Shown here one piece after another: positions 48,101 to 54,567 of a stretch of 64,000 bases of DNA. The notes beneath the pieces were generated by a model. The model had not been told where the DNA came from. It did no database searches and saw only the letters and a list, made by a program, of their open reading frames with translations. Positions within the stretch are counted from its first letter, which is position 1. Each line of letters opens with the position of its first letter. The translations under genes and the position numbers were made by a program. Where the stretch lies: contig NZ_JAGTAS010000058.1 in NCBI RefSeq assembly GCF_025685425.1, positions 62,001 through 126,000 on the forward strand, in the 5' to 3' direction. The stretch is from Terriglobus albidus. Lineage in GTDB: Bacteria > Acidobacteriota > Terriglobia > Terriglobales > Acidobacteriaceae.

Positions 48101-48978
48101 TCTATTTCTTTGATCTCGCGTGCTATCCCGGATGCGGAAATGCGGCTAAACCCCGATTCTGGCCTACGCAGTACTCATCACTGTATGCATGGTCTTCGGT
48201 CGGTTCCGCCTCCTACAACGCTGCGCAATTTACGCTGCGCCATCCCATGTCCCATGGCATTGCCGTGGATTTCAGTTACACCATCTCGCGATCGATTGAT
48301 ATGGGCTCGGACTCAGAGAGCAATGCATCTTCGGGTGGATTCAACTACGGCGTGATCTACGATGCCTTCAACCCCAGTAAGAACCGTGCTATCTCTGATT
48401 TCGATGCGACCCACATTATGAACGCCGACTGGGTACTCGCATTGCCCTACGGCCGCGGACGCAAATTCGGTAATCAGATCTCCCGTCCCCTGGACCTTGC
48501 ATTCGGCGGATGGCAGCTCACGGGAATTACCCGCTACTCCAGCGGCCTTCCTTTTACGATCTACGATGGCCAGGGTTGGACGACGAACTGGGAGTGGGAG
48601 TCGGCGATGGTGCAAACCGGTCCTATCAAAATGCGGAAGCATATCGATAAGAACGGAAACGTACAGGCCTTCGATAATCCGATAGCCGCTCTAAGCAATA
48701 TGCGGCTTCCCTATCCTGGCGAAGCCGGTCAGCGAAACAAGTTCCGGGGCGACGGCTTCTGGGGCATGGATGCAGGCTTACACAAAACGTTCCCTGTCAC
48801 CGAGAAGTCGCGCTTTGAGCTGGCATGGGAGACCTTCAACGTCACGAATTCAGCCCGCTTTGACCCACACAGCATCTCCGCTGAATCAACGGACGGATCC
48901 CAGACGGGAGTCTACGGAGCGACCTATTCGCCTCAGCAGGCACGCAAGATGCAGTTCTCTGGCCGATTTTCTTTCTGA
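45193..48978 (+). CDS. Oar-like TonB-dependent receptor
   Basis: A 1261-residue outer-membrane receptor, the longest in the window. GGAGG stands about 8 nt before ATG 45193. A signal peptide (about 1-22, ending LAWSQ) precedes the regulatory-like domain (LRGTVLDPSGATVKGAAVHL), the plug (ARSDQTNLTLDGVDNNDQ, SGGQANVVTKSGGNTLHG) and a barrel with GPLKKDKLFYFGNYEGQR and AYVGRFGRHMLQQMDLAQPL (part), ending GRFSF. It differs more from the 19355 and 62893 receptors than those do from each other. A terminator follows at 48990. Confidence 0.92.
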   Translation: MRPSKFWLAVVYVCLLSTLAWSQGATTQLRGTVLDPSGATVKGAAVHLVNQANSLAFDTVTSDAGEYTFLQIPPGDYQITFSAAGFGRQVITAKLLVAQPATVNATLAVSSDSVTIEVASTSQVINTIDATIGNSIAAETITALPSEGRHVEALMSLQPGVSFIADQSDSTESRNGTVSGARSDQTNLTLDGVDNNDQIFPAAFSGALRTPIDSVAEFRVVTSNANADTGRSSGGQANVVTKSGGNTLHGTLYEYNRSSLGQANEWLVKQAQLGSGEPNRPGKLIRNTYGASLGGPLKKDKLFYFGNYEGQRTNEGVPVTRTVPSMTLRAGQLKYEDVNGGVTTLSASQIAGMDSCTSTCSWGQGPNPNVLSTFALYPVPNSNTSSDAYNLGTLTFSSPQPTILNTYVTRIDFNLNDHSQIFARGTMMNDRSSSLQYYPGKPVGNSTNNSKGLAIGYTWTPLASVVNNVRFGFTRQSYATIGVGQGAYARLRNIDLPESNSRSTKTNVPAFNVIDDYSYAKGRNTIQFGANWRHFNYNNVTDANSWDDSLANASYLTGSSIANTGGPLDPAAYGYAAVTDDFSTNYDYAATALMGLMSQTTNRYNYKVSADGKTGSALGQGTPVARDYRTNEFEWYVQDTFKPIPNLTITAGLRHTILQTPYEANGQQVQPTIDLHQWFVNRGVGALTGQSIQPDFTFAASGKAHNGKAFYPMSWKNFAPRFSLAYSPATEEGTWIHKLLGGAGKSAIRAGFGMYYDHFGQGIVSNFSRYGSFSLSTALTNPASQFGVSDSPRYTGLHSIPSGINPIPASTFSYPQGLDPGSFAITYGLDDHLKSPYSEVVDFSLQRELKGGFTLEAAYVGRFGRHMLQQMDLAQPLNLVDPKSGMDYYTAATQLAMYSDQKRVSVPTIAYWENMFPDAKGVGAYGDGVPGASATQNIYNDFFTDDGGTNSASNLYFGPLQSRGNETNMLYFFDLACYPGCGNAAKPRFWPTQYSSLYAWSSVGSASYNAAQFTLRHPMSHGIAVDFSYTISRSIDMGSDSESNASSGGFNYGVIYDAFNPSKNRAISDFDATHIMNADWVLALPYGRGRKFGNQISRPLDLAFGGWQLTGITRYSSGLPFTIYDGQGWTTNWEWESAMVQTGPIKMRKHIDKNGNVQAFDNPIAALSNMRLPYPGEAGQRNKFRGDGFWGMDAGLHKTFPVTEKSRFELAWETFNVTNSARFDPHSISAESTDGSQTGVYGATYSPQQARKMQFSGRFSF

Positions 48979-48989
48979 CGTCCACAATG

Positions 48990-49029
48990 CAACGAAAAAG
49001 GCCCGGCTTATCGCCGGGCCTTTTCGTTG
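48990..49029 (+). terminator. Terminator after the TonB receptor
   Basis: GGCCCGGC/GCCGGGCC forms the core stem with loop TTATC; CAACGAAAA and TTTTCGTTG extend it, the latter supplying the U tract. It begins 12 bp after the stop. Confidence 0.88.
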
Positions 49030-49120
49030 TGCTTGCGTTACCGCGAGGAGCGGTTGGGCGTATTGTTGGAGTGCAGCTTCGCCAAATGTATAGGAATTCC
49101 ATCCACCTAAGAGGCCGGCA

Positions 49121-50428
49121 TTGAACTTATCGCTCGCAGCCCTCGGCACCTCCGATCCCGCCCTGAACCGTGCGACGTCACGAACGGTAAAACGGCTGGT
49201 TCCCTTCCTGATGCTGATGTACGTGGTGTCATTTCTCGACCGCTCGAATGTTGGTTTTGTAAAGCAGGTTCTGGAAACGTCCGAAGGCATCTCCGAGAGT
49301 ATCTATGCTTTGGGAGCAGGTCTGTTTTTCGTCGGCTATTCGTTATGCGGATTCCCCAGCAACCTGATCCTCCACAAAGTAGGTGCGAAAAAGTGGCTTG
49401 CCATCCTGATGGTGGGTTGGGGAGCCGTATCGATGGCGACCATGCTCGTGAGGGGTCCTGCATCGTTTTACTTTTTACGTTTGCTGCTTGGCGTGCTGGA
49501 GGCAGGTTTTTTCCCAGGCGCGATTCTCTACCTTACCTATTGGTTCCCTAATGGCATTCGCGGCCGGATTCTTGGGCTGTTCTATCTGGGTGTTCCACTG
49601 GCACTCATCTTCGGCGGCCCGCTCTCGGGTTTGCTGCTTGAAATGCCCCCATTCTTCGGGCTTCAAAGCTGGCAGTGGATGTTTCTCGTAGAAGGCTTCA
49701 TGGCAGTCGTTCTCGGTCTTTTCGCCTTCTGGTATCTGGACGACAGGCCGTCCAAGGCTTCGTGGCTGCCGGCCGAGGAGAAGCAGGCGTTGGCGAATAC
49801 ATTGATGCGTGAGGATGAGGAACGGCGCTCCGCTGGGCCAACGAAACTCCTCCCCATGTTTCGCGATCTTCGGGTCATGCACTTCCTGTTGATCTATGCC
49901 CTCATTCAGACCAGTACGTATGGCGCGGTCTTCTATCTCCCTGCCGAAATCTCAGCCCTTATGCATCGACCCGTGGGGATCGAGGTCGGCGTGGTGTCGG
50001 CCATACCGTGGATCTGCACGCTAGCTGCCGTCTATTTCCTGCCGCATGTCGCCGATAGGTTCCACAAACATCGACAACTCGCAACGCTGGCCTTAATGAT
50101 CTCCGGCTGCGCAAGTTTTGCATTTCCTAGTTGCGGAGCGGGGATGGGACTGGTGATGCTCTCGCTTGCAGTGGCCGGCTTTATTGCCGTGCAGCCCCTT
50201 TTCTGGACCTTTCCAACCGGATACCTGGCTGACCGCGCTGCAGCCGGTGGAATTGCTGTCATTGGAATGGGAAATCTTGGGGGATTCCTTGCTCCCAATC
50301 TGAAAGTCTGGGCCGATACGTACTTCGGTTCGCAACACGCAGGCTTGTATCTTCTGGCGGCGCTTACGGTTTTGAACGCGGGTCTGATCGCACTTGTGAA
50401 AAGCCGCCCCGCCCAAAGCACGACCTAG
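49121..50428 (+). CDS. MFS transporter, anion:cation symporter (ACS)-like
   Basis: A 435-residue twelve-helix major-facilitator protein. The start is TTG 49121 with AGAGG 7 nt upstream. The first helix ends YVVSFLDRSNVGFVKQVLE and the second-to-third region has GYSLCGFPSNLILHKVGAKKWL, typical of ACS transporters for hexuronates and sugar acids such as galactonate or glucarate; GVLEAGFFPGAILYLTYWFP also fits. It is followed by an SDR dehydrogenase, so the pair may import and oxidise a sugar acid. The second and third bases of its TAG stop are the first two bases of a subtype-B repeat element. Confidence 0.87.
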   Translation: MNLSLAALGTSDPALNRATSRTVKRLVPFLMLMYVVSFLDRSNVGFVKQVLETSEGISESIYALGAGLFFVGYSLCGFPSNLILHKVGAKKWLAILMVGWGAVSMATMLVRGPASFYFLRLLLGVLEAGFFPGAILYLTYWFPNGIRGRILGLFYLGVPLALIFGGPLSGLLLEMPPFFGLQSWQWMFLVEGFMAVVLGLFAFWYLDDRPSKASWLPAEEKQALANTLMREDEERRSAGPTKLLPMFRDLRVMHFLLIYALIQTSTYGAVFYLPAEISALMHRPVGIEVGVVSAIPWICTLAAVYFLPHVADRFHKHRQLATLALMISGCASFAFPSCGAGMGLVMLSLAVAGFIAVQPLFWTFPTGYLADRAAAGGIAVIGMGNLGGFLAPNLKVWADTYFGSQHAGLYLLAALTVLNAGLIALVKSRPAQSTT

Positions 50429-50539
50429 AGCATTTCACTGTAGATGTACCGCAGGGCTACCATATCTATGGACGTTTTCCGCAATGAAAACGCCGCTGCA
50501 CGCCTCTTCCGGAATACCCAGCAACAGTGAAAATGCTCT
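50427..50539 (-). repeat. 113-bp inverted-repeat element, subtype B, copy 1 (reverse orientation)
   Basis: The ends AGAGCATTTCACTGT and ACAGTGAAAATGCTCT are inverted repeats with one length difference. Read in reverse it aligns along its length with the copies at 53108 and 59063, including the central GGCGTTTTC/GAAAACG hairpin. Relative to copy 2 one base of each arm is changed together (CAC/GTG for CCC/GGG), so pairing is kept. TA stands at both outer edges. Confidence 0.8.
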
Positions 50540-50610
50540 AAAACCCCGCTTGATGACAGAATATTTTCGCGGGACTGTGAAGAGGTCAAGCCCGCTGCAG
50601 GAGCACTGAA

Positions 50611-51351
50611 ATGTTTGAACTCAAAGGACAGACGGCCATCGTCACGGGTGCAGCCACCGGTATTGGCGAAGCAATTGCAACGCGTCTTGGAAAGGCCGGT
50701 GCGACCGTCGTAGTTGCCGATTTGAATCTCGAAGGGGCAACGAGTGTTGCCACACGCATCGATAACGGAGCCTTTGCTCTCAAGGTGGACGTCAGTGATA
50801 AGTCTTCGATTCAGGCGTGTGTCGCCGAGGTGGTTAAGCGCGCCGGACAGATCGATATTCTCGTGAACAACGCCGGTATTGCCGGCCCTGCAGGCCCCAT
50901 CTGGGAACAGACCCCAGAGACCTGGGAGAAGGTCGTCGCCGTCAACTTGAGCAGTATCTTCTACTTCTGCCGTGCCGTGTTGCCACACATGCGCAAGCGC
51001 AGGTATGGCCGCATTGTCAATATCGCTTCGATCGCAGGTAAGGAAGGTAATCCTGGAATGGTGCCCTACTCAGCGACGAAGGCTGGTGTTATCGGATTAA
51101 CGAAGGCGCTCGGCAAAGAGGTTGCAACCGAGGGTATTTGCGTCAATGCGATCAGTCCCGCAGTGGTACAGACGAAGATCCTGGAGCAGCTTACGCCGCA
51201 GCAAGTGAGTTATATGACGGACAAGATCCCGATGAAACGTACCGGCAAACCGGAGGAGATCGCTGCTGTAGCGCATTTCCTCGCCAGCCCCGATTGCTCC
51301 TTCGTAACCGCACAGTGCTATGACGTAAGCGGTGGGCGCGCTACCTACTAG
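50611..51351 (+). CDS. SDR-family dehydrogenase, sugar/sugar-acid type
   Basis: A 246-residue classical short-chain dehydrogenase. AGGAG lies about 9 nt before ATG 50611. It has the nucleotide loop TAIVTGAATGIGEA, NNAGIAG, the serine of NIASIAGKEGNPG and the catalytic pair in YSATKAGVIGLTKALGKE, and ends with SFVTAQCYDVSGGRATY. Layout and motifs are close to dehydrogenases of 2-keto-3-deoxy-sugar or related acids, but specificity cannot be assigned. It lies 260 bp after the ACS-type transporter gene, separated by a subtype-B element, and 38 bp before yjbQ. Confidence 0.86.
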   Translation: MFELKGQTAIVTGAATGIGEAIATRLGKAGATVVVADLNLEGATSVATRIDNGAFALKVDVSDKSSIQACVAEVVKRAGQIDILVNNAGIAGPAGPIWEQTPETWEKVVAVNLSSIFYFCRAVLPHMRKRRYGRIVNIASIAGKEGNPGMVPYSATKAGVIGLTKALGKEVATEGICVNAISPAVVQTKILEQLTPQQVSYMTDKIPMKRTGKPEEIAAVAHFLASPDCSFVTAQCYDVSGGRATY

Positions 51352-51389
51352 AGATGTGTCATCGATCTGAAGACAGAGAGGCAAGAATA

Positions 51390-51806
51390 TTGAAGCAGGC
51401 AGTACACAAGCTTGAAATCTCAACGCGTGGCCAGGGGCTATACGAATTTACGTCAACCATCAACGAATGGATGGCGCACCAGAAGATGCAGACCGGCCTT
51501 CTGACCGTATTTTGCCGGCATACTTCAGCTTCGCTTCTGATCCAGGAGAATGCCGACCCTACGGTGCGCCGGGATATCAAAGCCTATTTCGACCGTCTCG
51601 CACCAGAAGATGGCCCGTATGAACACAACTACGAAGGGCTCGACGATATGCCCGCCCATCTGAAAACGGCACTGACTCAAGTGCAGCTATCGATCCCGCT
51701 CGTGAATGGCAACCTTGTATTAGGGACCTGGCAAGGCGTCTACCTTTTCGAACACCGGGTACACCCTCATCGACGGCAGATCGTGCTGCATCTGATCGGA
51801 GATTAG
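51390..51806 (+). CDS. YjbQ/UPF0047 family protein
   Basis: A 138-residue protein of the YjbQ family, named after a weak thiamine-phosphate-synthase activity seen in E. coli. The start is TTG 51390 with GAGAGG 6-7 nt upstream; the frame also extends to 51354. Family blocks are FCRHTSASLLIQENADP, HNYEGLDDMPAHLKTAL, IPLVNGNLVLGTWQGVYLFE and R-R-Q near the end. Real physiological function is unsettled. The TAG stop overlaps AGAGCATTTTCCCT, a sequence identical to the end of the subtype-B elements. Confidence 0.88.
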   Translation: MKQAVHKLEISTRGQGLYEFTSTINEWMAHQKMQTGLLTVFCRHTSASLLIQENADPTVRRDIKAYFDRLAPEDGPYEHNYEGLDDMPAHLKTALTQVQLSIPLVNGNLVLGTWQGVYLFEHRVHPHRRQIVLHLIGD

Positions 51807-51818
51807 AGCATTTTCCCT
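51805..51818. repeat. Lone end of a subtype-B element at the yjbQ stop codon
   Basis: AGAGCATTTTCCCT is identical to the first 14 bases of the elements at 53108 and 59063, but no matching second end follows. It may be the remnant of an excised or decayed element, or a chance match. Confidence 0.4.
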
Positions 51819-51870
51819 TCACCGTGCTAGAGTGGAGCCCTCCCCGCGACAGCCTGAGGACTGTCAAACG

Positions 51871-52971
51871 ATGGCGAGCACGATTGCTGAAATTTCTCAG
51901 CCACCGGCGGCACTGCATTCACGCCTGGCCCGATTTTGCGGATGGATTGTTCTTCTAGGAATAGTCTTTATTTTTGGTCTCGTGCCCAGAGGTCCAGGCA
52001 AGTACGCCGTCTTCGGAACCTATTGGGAGAGCGGCCATGCAGCGATTCACGGCCTCAATCCATACGCCACATATCCGGAGACCGGCAGGGTTGACTACTC
52101 CTTATATGGCGGTGATACGGCAACACCCGATGTCAATCTCAATCCGCCAGTCCTGCTGCCCTACTTCCAATTCTTGGCGCATCTGACCATCCGCCGGTTC
52201 ATCGTGCTGCAAATCGTCATTTCGGCGCTATGGTTTGCCGCAGGCACGCTGCTTATCGGTCCTGGTCTGCAAGGCCGGCAAGTGATCTGCCTCCTGGCGT
52301 CGGTTCCGGTTATCGGAGCCATTTCTTCAGGTCAGATCTATGGACTACTGTTCTTTCTCTCCGCGTTGGCGTGGTACCTCCATCAAAAAGGTTGGCTGGT
52401 CTGGTGTGCCGCATGCATCGGACTGCTCGTGGCAATCAAGCCTACGTTTTTGCTCTGGCCGGTGATTCTGTTCTTTGCCGGCCATCGCAAGCCCGCGCTG
52501 CTTTCCGTGACTGCATCGGCGCTGTTCTCGGCTGCGCCCCTGCTGCTCTATGGGCCGGGAGTGTATCGCGACTGGCTTGCAGCCCTTGCCCATGATCCGC
52601 ACTGGATCGATCGCCAAAATGTCGCACTGGTGCCATTCTTCACCCGGCTCGGACATACCACCATCGGCGTTACTGCAGCCGCGGTCATCGCTGCTGCTCT
52701 GTTGGCCTACGCATGGAAGTATCGTCCTGACTTCGACACAGCCAGCGGCATTGGCATTGCTGCTGGAATCCTGTGCGCTCCGCTGGGATGGTACGCCTAT
52801 GTCCTGATTCTCGCGCCGTTCTTTGTAGCACGCAGGTGGAACTGGTTCGACACCCTTGCAGCCTCGATCTTCTTTGTCCCGCTGTCGCTTGGAGAATCCG
52901 CAAATGGCATCGCTTATTTGCTGCCGCTGCTCCTGATTCTCAGCCACTTCTTACGAATTCGTCCTGCGTGA
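51871..52971 (+). CDS. GT87/DUF2029-like membrane glycosyltransferase
   Basis: A 366-residue membrane protein with about ten hydrophobic segments. I start it at ATG 51871, which has TGAGGA 10 nt upstream; a GTG at 51832 is in frame without a ribosome site. The first loop reads YWESGHAAIHGLNPYATYPETG and the next part has NPPVLLPYFQFLAHL, a pattern of the DUF2029/glycosyltransferase family 87 group, which uses polyprenyl-phosphate sugars (for example mannosyltransferases in other bacteria). Later segments include AIKPTFLLWPVILFFAGHRK. Its acceptor is unknown. A subtype-A repeat begins 3 bp after the stop. Confidence 0.8.
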   Translation: MASTIAEISQPPAALHSRLARFCGWIVLLGIVFIFGLVPRGPGKYAVFGTYWESGHAAIHGLNPYATYPETGRVDYSLYGGDTATPDVNLNPPVLLPYFQFLAHLTIRRFIVLQIVISALWFAAGTLLIGPGLQGRQVICLLASVPVIGAISSGQIYGLLFFLSALAWYLHQKGWLVWCAACIGLLVAIKPTFLLWPVILFFAGHRKPALLSVTASALFSAAPLLLYGPGVYRDWLAALAHDPHWIDRQNVALVPFFTRLGHTTIGVTAAAVIAAALLAYAWKYRPDFDTASGIGIAAGILCAPLGWYAYVLILAPFFVARRWNWFDTLAASIFFVPLSLGESANGIAYLLPLLLILSHFLRIRPA

Positions 52972-52974
52972 CGA

Positions 52975-53086
52975 GAGCAGTTCTTCTAAAGGTGAAGAGT
53001 GAAGTTTTGGCAGTTTGCGCCGTTTTCCTTCGAAGAAAACGGCATTCACTGGTTTATCCAACACTACGGTATTAGGAGAATTGCTC
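52975..53086. repeat. 112-bp inverted-repeat element, subtype A, copy 2
   Basis: Exactly the same length as the copy at 11305-11416 and about 89% identical by eye (about 12 differences). Ends are GAGCAGTTCTTCTAA and TTAGGAGAATTGCTC; the central hairpin is GCCGTTTTCCTTCGAAGAAAACGGC-like (positions 53019-53043). It follows the GT87 stop by 3 bp and is 21 bp from a subtype-B copy. Confidence 0.8.
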
Positions 53087-53107
53087 TATTCTCTTCTCGC
53101 AGCGAAT

Positions 53108-53221
53108 AGAGCATTTTCCCTGTTGCTGGGTACCCCGGAAGGGGCGTGCAGCGGCGTTTTCTTTGCGGAAAACGCCCATAGATACGGATGCTCCGGACTA
53201 CACCGACAGGGAAAATGCTCT
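53108..53221 (+). repeat. 114-bp inverted-repeat element, subtype B, copy 2
   Basis: The ends AGAGCATTTTCCCTGT and ACAGGGAAAATGCTCT are perfect 16-bp inverted repeats. GGCGTTTTC (53153-53161) pairs perfectly with GAAAACGCC (53168-53176). T stands before and A after, giving TA at both borders. It lies 28 bp before the acyltransferase start and makes the upstream open frame look longer than the gene. Confidence 0.85.
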
Positions 53222-53248
53222 AATGGATATCCATCATGGTGGTTTCGT

Positions 53249-54496
53249 ATGAATATCGCCGGCACTCTTCCCGTGACCGTTTCACATCTGTCCAGCACGC
53301 CCAAAACGGTGGGCGAAGAAAGCATCAAACCCGTTGTCCGGAATGTAGCCGTCGATGCCTACCGCGGGCTGGTCATGTTGCTCATGATGGGCGAGGTTAT
53401 GCGCTTCGCGGATACCTACGCTGCCCATCCCGGCAATCTGTTCTGGCGTATTCTCGCCTACAACCAAACCCACGTCGAATGGGCCGGCATGAGCCTGCAC
53501 GACATGATTCAGCCGTCGTTCACGTTCCTCGTCGGCGTTGCACTTCCTTACTCGATTGCTTCGCGTACGCGCAAAGGCCAGACCTTCGGCCGGCAACTAG
53601 GTCATGCTCTCTGGCGTTCGTTGTTGCTTGTCTTCCTGGGTATCTTCCTGCGCTCCATCGGCCGCCCTATCACGTACTTCACGTTTGAAGACACACTCTC
53701 GCAAATCGGGCTGGGCTATACATTTGCCTTCTTACTGTATTTCTGCCGACCGCGTATTCAGTGGATAGCCTTTGCCTCGATCCTCTTCGTCTATTGGCTT
53801 GCCTGGGCTCTCTATCCCGCGCCCGCTTCCAGCTTCGATTACGCCACCGTCGGCGTACCTTCGGACTGGCACCACAATTTCACCGGCTTCGCTTCCCACT
53901 GGAATAAGAACTCGAACTTCGGCAACGCCTTCGATGTTTGGTTCCTGAATCTTTTCCCGCGTGAGTCACGCTTCGCCTTTAACCGTGGAGGCTATCTCAC
54001 CCTCAGCTTTGTTCCTACATTGGGGACGATGCTCCTGGGCCTTATCGCGGGCCGCTGGTATCGCGAATCCCCCGAGCGCGTTCCCCTCAAAAAGTTCTTG
54101 TTCGCCGGCGTAGGTCTGGCCGTGCTGGGACTCGTCCTGCACTTCACCGGCATCTGCCCAATCGTGAAGCGCATCTGGACCCCTGCCTGGACGCTCTGGA
54201 GCGGCGGCATGTGCTTCTTCTTTCTCGCTGCTTTTGCCTGGGTCATCGACATCAAAGGATTCCGCCGCTGGGCATTCCCTCTCGTCGTCGTGGGCCTGAA
54301 CTCAATGGCCGCCTATCTTATCGCGCATCTATGCGAAGAGTTCATTCTGAGCTCGCTCCACACCAATCTTGGCGTTGCCCCGTTCCGCATTTTAGGACCT
54401 GGCTATGAGCTCTTTCTCATCGGCGTGGCGGTGATGCTCATCTATTGGCTCATGCTGTTCTGGATGTATCGCAACAAGATCTTCGTCCGAATCTAA
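53249..54496 (+). CDS. DUF5009/NagX-like membrane acyltransferase
   Basis: A 415-residue membrane protein of the acyltransferase/heparan-alpha-glucosaminide N-acetyltransferase-like group. The conserved start of the fold is [20 protein letters not shown], followed by [22 protein letters not shown] and [19 protein letters not shown] near the end; about ten hydrophobic segments are present. I use ATG 53249 because the in-frame extension back to 53015 is made entirely of the two repeat elements and codes for unrelated text. Related proteins in sugar-utilisation loci are thought to modify N-acetylglucosamine or other sugars at the inner membrane; substrate unknown here. Confidence 0.83.
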   Translation: MNIAGTLPVTVSHLSSTPKTVGEESIKPVVRNVAVDAYRGLVMLLMMGEVMRFADTYAAHPGNLFWRILAYNQTHVEWAGMSLHDMIQPSFTFLVGVALPYSIASRTRKGQTFGRQLGHALWRSLLLVFLGIFLRSIGRPITYFTFEDTLSQIGLGYTFAFLLYFCRPRIQWIAFASILFVYWLAWALYPAPASSFDYATVGVPSDWHHNFTGFASHWNKNSNFGNAFDVWFLNLFPRESRFAFNRGGYLTLSFVPTLGTMLLGLIAGRWYRESPERVPLKKFLFAGVGLAVLGLVLHFTGICPIVKRIWTPAWTLWSGGMCFFFLAAFAWVIDIKGFRRWAFPLVVVGLNSMAAYLIAHLCEEFILSSLHTNLGVAPFRILGPGYELFLIGVAVMLIYWLMLFWMYRNKIFVRI

Positions 54497-54523
54497 ATCG
54501 AAACCAAATCCCTCCGTCAAAGC

Positions 54524-54554
54524 ACGTGCCGGCCATGCTAAATGGCCGGCACGT
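54524..54554. terminator. Hairpin between convergent genes
   Basis: ACGTGCCGGCCAT pairs perfectly with ATGGCCGGCACGT over 13 bp with a 5-nt loop, between the acyltransferase and EF-G-like stop codons. No U tract follows directly. Confidence 0.65.
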
Positions 54555-54567
54555 ATCTACGGCAGCT

